NCBI GenBank assembly: GCA_024036415.1
Contig: JAMWET010006760.1
Coordinates: 41,001 to 105,000, forward strand
Origin: Prochilodus magdalenae
Taxonomy: Eukaryota; Chordata; Actinopteri; Characiformes; Prochilodontidae
Direction: 5' to 3'
DNA: 64,000 bases
Part shown: piece by piece, positions 10,998 to 64,000 of the stretch
How the letters are laid out: each line of letters begins with the position of its first letter
How positions within the stretch are numbered: the first letter of the stretch is position 1
Made by a program: the position numbers and the translations under genes
Notes under the pieces: model-generated
Databases searched by the model: none
What the model was told of the DNA's origin: nothing
What the model saw: the letters and a program-made list of their open reading frames with translations, nothing else

Positions 10998-11792
10998 TCA
11001 TTTATTTATTAAACGAAGCAATCTAATCTCAAATGTCTTTATTGGCAAAAAAACACGGAACCATCTGTTTTCAGTAACGAGTGTAACTCTGTTGAGCTGA
11101 AATGACTTTAAGCTAAATGGTGGCTGTGACTCCTGATCAGCCTTGAACACTGGCTTTCCTGTATGAACACCACAGCGTTTGTTTTGCCTAGGGTCTGGAA
11201 CTGGACTCGGACATTCCAACATTTCTACAGCGTCAATCATTCCATGTAGACTGACTGGTGTTTTAGGGTCATTATCTTTCCTGCAAGATCCATCCATTCC
11301 TGCGAGGTTTAGAGCACAGATGGATGATGCATAATATTCGTTTTGGGTGTTCTCATTAGCCACTGTATGAGGCCCTCAGAAATGACCCTAGCGCTCTTCC
11401 CCAATGTTATAAGTCTTCTTCTTGGAGTCATTTTCATTGGATGGCCGCTCCAGGGCAGGGTAACCGTGGCACAGAATTTCGTCCATTTGCGCAGAATCTG
11501 CTTGACAATGGATCAGTGAAGTCTGAACACATCAGAAGTAGTTCTGGAACCTCTTCCAGGCTAATGAGCTTTGGAAAATCATTTTCTGAGATCCTTAGAA
11601 ATCTCATTTGACTGAGACCAGGCCTGTGCTACTAATGTGAGTAGTTTTCAGGTTGAGATTCAGGTTGTTATTTTAAAATAAGGTAGAGTCTGGAACACCT
11701 GATTATCTCCTGACCCCAATTATCCCCTATACTAAACTGAACATTCACAAAATCAGCAAGGGTTCACAAACTTTCAAGCGCCACTGTATGTT
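10998..11792. mobile_element. DNA-transposon relic (TA-type, non-coding)
   Basis: The right end GGTTCACAAACTTTCAAGCG then CCACTGTA is the terminal sequence of a widespread fish TA-target DNA transposon. The inner text, with its TTCGTCCATTTGCGCAGAAT block and AACCTCTTCCAGGCTAATGA, also matches my memory of that family. The left terminus is not clear. No intact transposase is present. Confidence 0.5.
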
Positions 11793-13449
11793 TTAGGTCA
11801 CAGACACAAACTCCTCTTTGTTAGATGCAAGATCTGTTTGATTATTATTATTATTATTATTATTACTATTAAAAAGGGACAGCAATGTCGAGCCAGTCCA
11901 CAGATTTGAGTATCTATGTCAGAGGAATCAAGGATGAAGTCAAGGTTGTTTCACAGTGTGCTTCATCTTGCAGGAGAAGCTGATACGCGGGCTACCACAC
12001 CTGCCTGCGCAGGACTAATGTAATTAATTTGAGACTGGAGAGAACATCTGGAGAGAATAATCAGGTGTATTTAGTAAGGCTCGAAATAAACGGCTTAAAT
12101 ATGGAACAACATGACAAATTGGCAACCTTGGCGGCGCTTCAGCTCTACGGAACTTCTAACAAGCACTCAGTTTCAAATTAGCGAGAGAGAAGTATGCAGA
12201 GGGGCAGATGTATGTATTTTTAACAGTCCCTCTGAGAGCGAGCTTTAATGATGTATAGGGAACGCGACTTCTATCTCACACTAAGGAAACCTCTGTGTCT
12301 CCTCTGGCCTCTGATAGCACACCAGTGCCCGAGTCCCAATCCCGGTTATAATGCCAGACATGCACTTGCTACAGGCGTGAATTAGAGTCGCCCCTTTCTC
12401 CCAGCTGAGCTAATTATGGAAAGCATTTTAAACAGACTATTTCCATAAACTAGTTCTCTCCACGCTTTATTTAGGGAGGGGAGACTGTCTCATCAATCCC
12501 TGAGAAGTCAAGAGATTTGCCACTGGTATAAATATGCATTGTCGTTCTCCCACTGCATATGACACACATTGAGGAGAAAACTTATGAGGCTATCAGTTTA
12601 AAGTTTAAGCCCACAGCTGCAGATGAATTACAAAAAGGTTTAAAGGTTTAGCCATCAGTCTGCATGTTTAACTACGTGCGTGTCCTGGTATAAATAATGG
12701 ATGTAACCTCTGGAGGCTTGCTCTTTCTTCTTCTTCTGGCCTACCGAGCTGTACTGCCTGTGTTAGAGCAGCCCTTCTTCTTTAAAGCTAAACACACACT
12801 AATTACAAATGAATTGCTATGAGCCAAATGAGCCATCGCCGAGTGGCCTGGACGCCGAAAACTGCTGATCACTGCTGGCAGTGATGTATATACACGCCAC
12901 AGTTTAGAATTACAGCTGTTTACCAACAGGAGGCAAACCTTTGAATAAATCACAAACACTGGACTTCTGCAGTTCATTTAATGAGCATAATCGAATCTAT
13001 TAAATAAAAATGATAAATATTAAAAAACGAACAACTGAAAGACAGCTCAGTGAAATACTTCGCTCTCCATTCCCCCTATTCCTTTAACAGAGGACCTCTT
13101 TGTGATGCATATGCACATATATTTCCATCATACAGTTTGTGGTGTTACAGCCTGAAGCTCCTGTCAAACCTCGATTGAGGTGCCAAATCACACGCCTCAG
13201 ACTGACCTTCCAGAAAACAAATGCCAAACACCGTCTTGAGCTCCTTCCCACAACGCCTCTGACAGGTTTTAGTGCATCAAACCTCCAAATCAATAATGCG
13301 TCCTTTGGGGCAAAGGAAATTACTTTGTCCATCAGAAGGAAAAAAGGTAAAAGCTCATAAAAGTTTGTTCAGCTCCCAGCAGGGTTTCCTCAGGATTGAT
13401 CTATCCAAAGTCCCGTGCTTAGGGTGGAGATATCCCCTGAATATATGTA

Positions 13450-14328
13450 CGCTGCCTGGCCAAAAATAAAAGAGTTGCACACTAAACACGCTTTTAGCTT
13501 TCGTTACGGCACACATTCGCCATGGCATTGTTTCAAACACCTTCTGCAACATCACAACATTTATTGCTATACAGGGCTGCATTTTGTCCAGGATCTTGTA
13601 TTGATGAGAGTCAAACCACTGTGTAAAGTCTTCAGCCCATTCCGATACCTTCAATGGGGTTAAGGTCAAAACTCTATGGTGACAAATTCAACTCCAAATT
13701 CAACTCGGCCTGACCAACTTCAGATTGTAATACTGCCTCCAGAGGCTTGTACAGAGGGCATTATGCATGATGGGTAGATCATTTCATGGGCTTCCCTTCC
13801 TATGGCCATCGATCTGGAATAGGGGAATCTGGACTCATCAGATCACATGATGAGTTTTTTTTTCATGAGTCTAATGCTCTCAAGCAAAATCTCATTAGTC
13901 TCACTGACAGGTGGTTTTCTTATGGCCACACTGATGTTTTGCCCTGATGCTGCAACTTCTCATCACACTGTATGTGTGGAAACGTTCCTACTTTCCCTAT
14001 TAAATATAGCCAAGCGTTTCACCAAGCTTTAAAGTGGTATCCGTCATTTCAGACGTTTTCCACACCATGTTTCTTCTGCAAAACTGGATGCTTACCACTG
14101 TCCCTCCAGGTTTATTGTTGGGACAGTTCTTAACCCAATTCCAGCAGGTTTTAAATCTTCTTAGTAGTTTTCCGTGCTTGATGCAGGCCAACATCTTACG
14201 ACGTCCCACATGGTGGAGAAGATACTCACTGCATCAGTAAGAATTAAAAGAATTATAGCTAGCCGAAATATAGTAATCACTGCAGTAATGATTCAGTCCA
14301 AACAAGGAACCTTTTTGGCCAGGCAGTA
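13450..14328 (-). mobile_element. Decayed Tc1-like element
   Basis: The left end GCTGCCTGGCCAAAAA and the right end TTTTTGGCCAGGCAG are inverted copies flanked by TA. Reading the - strand, broken pieces of Tc1 transposase are visible: GATGAGTCCAGATTC (DESRF) near 13835, and DLNPIE near 13650-13670. Stops and frameshifts interrupt it, so it is dead. It lies about 1.1 kb beyond the FURIN stop codon. Confidence 0.7.
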
Positions 14329-15445
14329 TATGATATGATTTTAGGATCATTTTAGGATGATTTTTAGAACATGCCAATTTAAAATGGTGTGTCTACTTCA
14401 GGCATATTCAGACATGAGTTGAAGGTATGATTTTATATATATATAAATATATATAAATAAATAAAACTTCTATATCCAGCAGACCGCAGCTTAATGCCTG
14501 GGTTTATACCTTTCTGTTAGTGGTTTGTGAACAGCAGACGAAGGCTAGTGTGGAACTATACCGACTCCCACCCATGTCCCGCTTCATAAACTGTAATCCA
14601 ATTTACAGCCTGATTGCAGCCTGGTACCTTATGATTCAGCAACTTGTATGGTAAGATCAAATCCAACTCTTCAACACTCAGAAAGCTAAAATAAAAAATA
14701 AAGCAGATAATCAAAAATAAAGAGTTACAAAACTTTGGATCCTGTTTTTCTTTTGGATTGACACGTAAGGCCTTCTACAAACTGCATTTGAGTCTATTAT
14801 TTTCAATCCACTGCTTTGACACTGATCAAGACAACATTCTGAAAGAATGTGATGTCTGTTTGAGAACTCCTCTGGCTATAACCGCCACAAAAGTAATGTG
14901 ATGTAGCAAGACCAGCACATATAGGCAGAGAGGGACAGACTCTGAGACCACTTATCAGCTGTAGGTATATAATGCATCAGTGGCTGCTAATAAAACAATG
15001 TAAATGTATGGACTTACTGCATACTTACTTGCCAAAGTGTTGTGCATAAATCAGTCCAGTATACTGATAATAAAATGCGGACTGGAGTAAATTCAGCCCT
15101 TTTTAGCTCTAAAGGAAACATTAGCAGTCTTCCACACACACACTGATCGCTTTAAGTGAAAATAAAGGGAAATTTTAACACTGTGCCGCCAGCCTGTCCC
15201 CCTGGGATTCATCAGCGATTCAAGTCATACATCTTTGTCTCTGCTGAACAGCTGCCTTACCTGAACATCTCACTCTACAGCCTGAATAAACAGGCATTCA
15301 GCTGTGTGATTTACTTCTCAGCTCTTCTCAGAGCAGTCCAGGACAAAGCAGGACGGCAGAGAGACAGCACTGGCTAGACCAGCTTGCTCACCCTGCGATA
15401 GGAAGACGGAGAAATGTGAAAGCAGGGTGTGCCGGGTAGGTGGTG

Positions 15446-61982
<46,537 letters not shown>

Positions 61983-64000
61983 CTGTAAACAAACACGAAC
62001 ACAGAGAGAAGAGTGGTCTATTAGAGGAGTGTGTTCTACCTGCTGAGAAAAGGTCAGATAGTCGAACACACCTGAGGGAAAAAACACTCATTAACTTTAA
62101 CACCTGTGCACAGGAGCCAGGCCATTTCTCTCTTTCACATATACACACACAAACACACACACAAACTTATTACAGGATATACAGAGAGGGGGACGCACAC
62201 ATTCATCTCTTAGAGTCTGTCTCTCAGGGCTGAATAATTTGAATACTTTATATTCAGACATTATATTGGAATTTGTTTCTCTGAGGTATAAACAGAAAAC
62301 CATCTCCTTTTTTAAAGCCACAAAGAATGTACCCTAAACTGCAATACATTTCATCAGCAAGTGCCTGTACACAAAAGAGTTATGCTACTATATGGGAAAA
62401 TACAGCTGGTTTATTCAAACGCATAATCACGATAGGCAGTACTGCTGTATTTTCACAAAGTTTACATAAGTTTATGAGAAGCAAATGATTTGTAGAACAA
62501 CACAGTCACATCACTGGTAAAGAACAGTACTTACCGTCGGGTTGGTTCTAAAAACTACACTAACCATGAATAAGTACATAAGGTTGGGGAGAATGACAGG
62601 GCACTCTCTGCAATAATGCTTGCCTAAAACATCTAAATAAGTGAATACATTAATTACACCGGAGCAGCTTCCAAAAACTGTATTACAGCTGTGGGAAATT
62701 ATGACAATATTCACTGTTATGGTGATAAATTATGTTGTCAAGATAAAAAAAAACTTTTGAGTATACAACTGTTATCATCAGTCCCTGATCATATTCGATG
62801 TTCACGACTTTGCGAGGTCTAACAGAATCGATTTTACCCCGTTCTCCTAAAACTGTTTGCTTGCCTGCTTGTCTATTCTTTGTCATAATTGGTCAACAAT
62901 CAGGAAAACTTAAAGCACTAGCCCCATGTGTGAGGATGTAGAGCGATTGCTGGTAGGTGGGCAACAGGTACTATGTTACAAGATGGCATCAACTTGTAAC
63001 AGAGAAAAGGCTAGGAGGTGCATCCTCTGGCGTGAACTTTGAGCTTTAGAGCTTTGCTTTATGCACAAAAAATTACAGAACACACTAAAGGAAAGGGATA
63101 AATCTAAATAGCATAGATAGATAGAAAACCTGAGTACATGACTAAGAAGCATCACAAAGGCCCTCACAACATTTAGGAGAGGACTCACTTGATTCGCTTA
63201 TGCAGCACACAATAAACTAATATTCCATTTTATTTTATTTTCTGTGTTTCGTTTCTCCAGAGCACACAGAAGAGACTGGGGTAAAACTGGACCAGCCCAT
63301 AGCTTTTCCCCCCTCCAAAACAGCTTTTTATATGATCCATAATTAAAGAGCTAAACCCTCGTAAGACTAGCTTCTGTCTGACATACTATCATATTAATAT
63401 GATTATTGATATTATTTCAAAATAGGGAAAATGTGTGCACAATTCATGTTCAGAGCCTGGTATACCACAGTAGTATGACAACCTTGAATGAATCATATCA
63501 GATACCTTAGTACTGTGATCATTATCAAAGTACCATCCACACTGCCTCCATAGCTGCATTACATGGAAATATGAGCTCTTTCTTTCTTTTTCTTTGCTAA
63601 TTGAACAGTTTTATTATGGTTGTAAAACTTAACAGCCGAAGCAGCAGTTTTATTTATTTCTACAAAATCACTGTTTTTACGGCTGTATCAGACACTGTAC
63701 CTCCATACACCGATAGTACAACCCAGGAGCTGCTCTGCAACTGTCACATGAACCAGATACTCACAATTTACTGAAGCACTGCTTTAAATATAGTTTAGAA
63801 TCCTATAGACAGTACGTTTATGAATGTAGTTTATGCTAATAAGCCAACAAGCTTGTGTTCTGATATGTGCCGTGTAGACTGAAACACTGATTAACCTGGA
63901 CATATACTAAAAATGTTTCAGTTATTATGTTAATCTTGAAAAAAAAAAAGTGTGCTCTTACAGAAACATTAATGATTATTTTAAAGCCCTAGTAACAATA
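61983..64000 (-). other. FURIN intron toward the missing first coding exon
   Basis: I looked for a FURIN exon with a signal peptide and a TNTWAV-like segment on the - strand here and found none. A purine/CA-mixed stretch at about 62130-62165 is the only simple repeat. No other gene is evident. Confidence 0.6.

Larger units (their letters stand above)
10200..15445. other. Space between the converging MAN2A2 and FURIN genes
   Basis: No protein-coding gene is supported. The stretch includes two DNA-transposon relics (about 10998-11792 and 13450-14328), a possibly regulatory AT/GC-mixed stretch at about 12100-12650, and the FURIN 3' UTR on the - strand left of 15446. FES, which separates FURIN and MAN2A2 in mammals, was not recognised here. 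Confidence 0.6.

Noticed and set aside
6466..15445. A FES kinase gene between MAN2A2 and FURIN
   Set aside because: No F-BAR, SH2 or kinase motifs were seen on either strand; open frames are short and unlike FES.
61983..64000. First FURIN coding exon with the signal peptide
   Set aside because: No - strand segment resembling a signal peptide followed by a TNTWAV-like propeptide start was found; it must lie outside the window.

Overview
This is a vertebrate nuclear window, most likely from a teleost fish and possibly an otophysan (characin or catfish group). The reasons are short coding exons with GT-AG splice signals, long introns, abundant CA, GA and AT microsatellites, and many decayed Tc1/mariner copies of the kinds common in fish genomes. 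It is not a microbial or mobile accessory region, and I found no new gene system in it.

Two conserved genes explain all the convincing coding sequence. On the + strand, positions 349-6465 hold the C-terminal half of an alpha-mannosidase II, best called MAN2A2. It has twelve exons with consistent reading phase, giving 624 residues plus a stop; the N-terminal exons lie left of the window. On the - strand, positions 61982-15446 hold FURIN, the proprotein convertase. Fourteen exons give 775 residues plus a stop; the first coding exon, with the signal peptide, lies right of the window. All four catalytic-centre residues of furin are visible, as are the autocleavage site, the P domain, the Cys-rich region, the membrane span and a cytosolic tail with sorting motifs. 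Both products act in the Golgi: MAN2A2 trims N-glycans and furin cleaves proproteins.

Layout: 1-6465 MAN2A2 exons and introns; 6466 to about 10200 its 3' UTR and downstream flank; about 10200-15445 a space between converging genes that holds two DNA-transposon relics and FURIN 3' sequence; 15446-61982 FURIN with very long introns; 61983-64000 the FURIN intron leading to the missing first exon. The FURIN introns hold several Tc1-like relics, one well-preserved internally deleted Tc1 element with about 210-bp inverted repeats and a TA target duplication, a long GA block and several CA or AT tracts.

Points worth a second look: the tail-to-tail FURIN/MAN2A2 order with no FES between them; an RGN in place of the mammalian RGD in the furin P domain; an enlarged furin cytosolic tail; a GC-AG intron and a possible 26-codon cassette exon in MAN2A2; three furin 3' splice sites whose polypyrimidine region is a microsatellite; and a transposon relic ending a few tens of bases from a furin 5' splice site.
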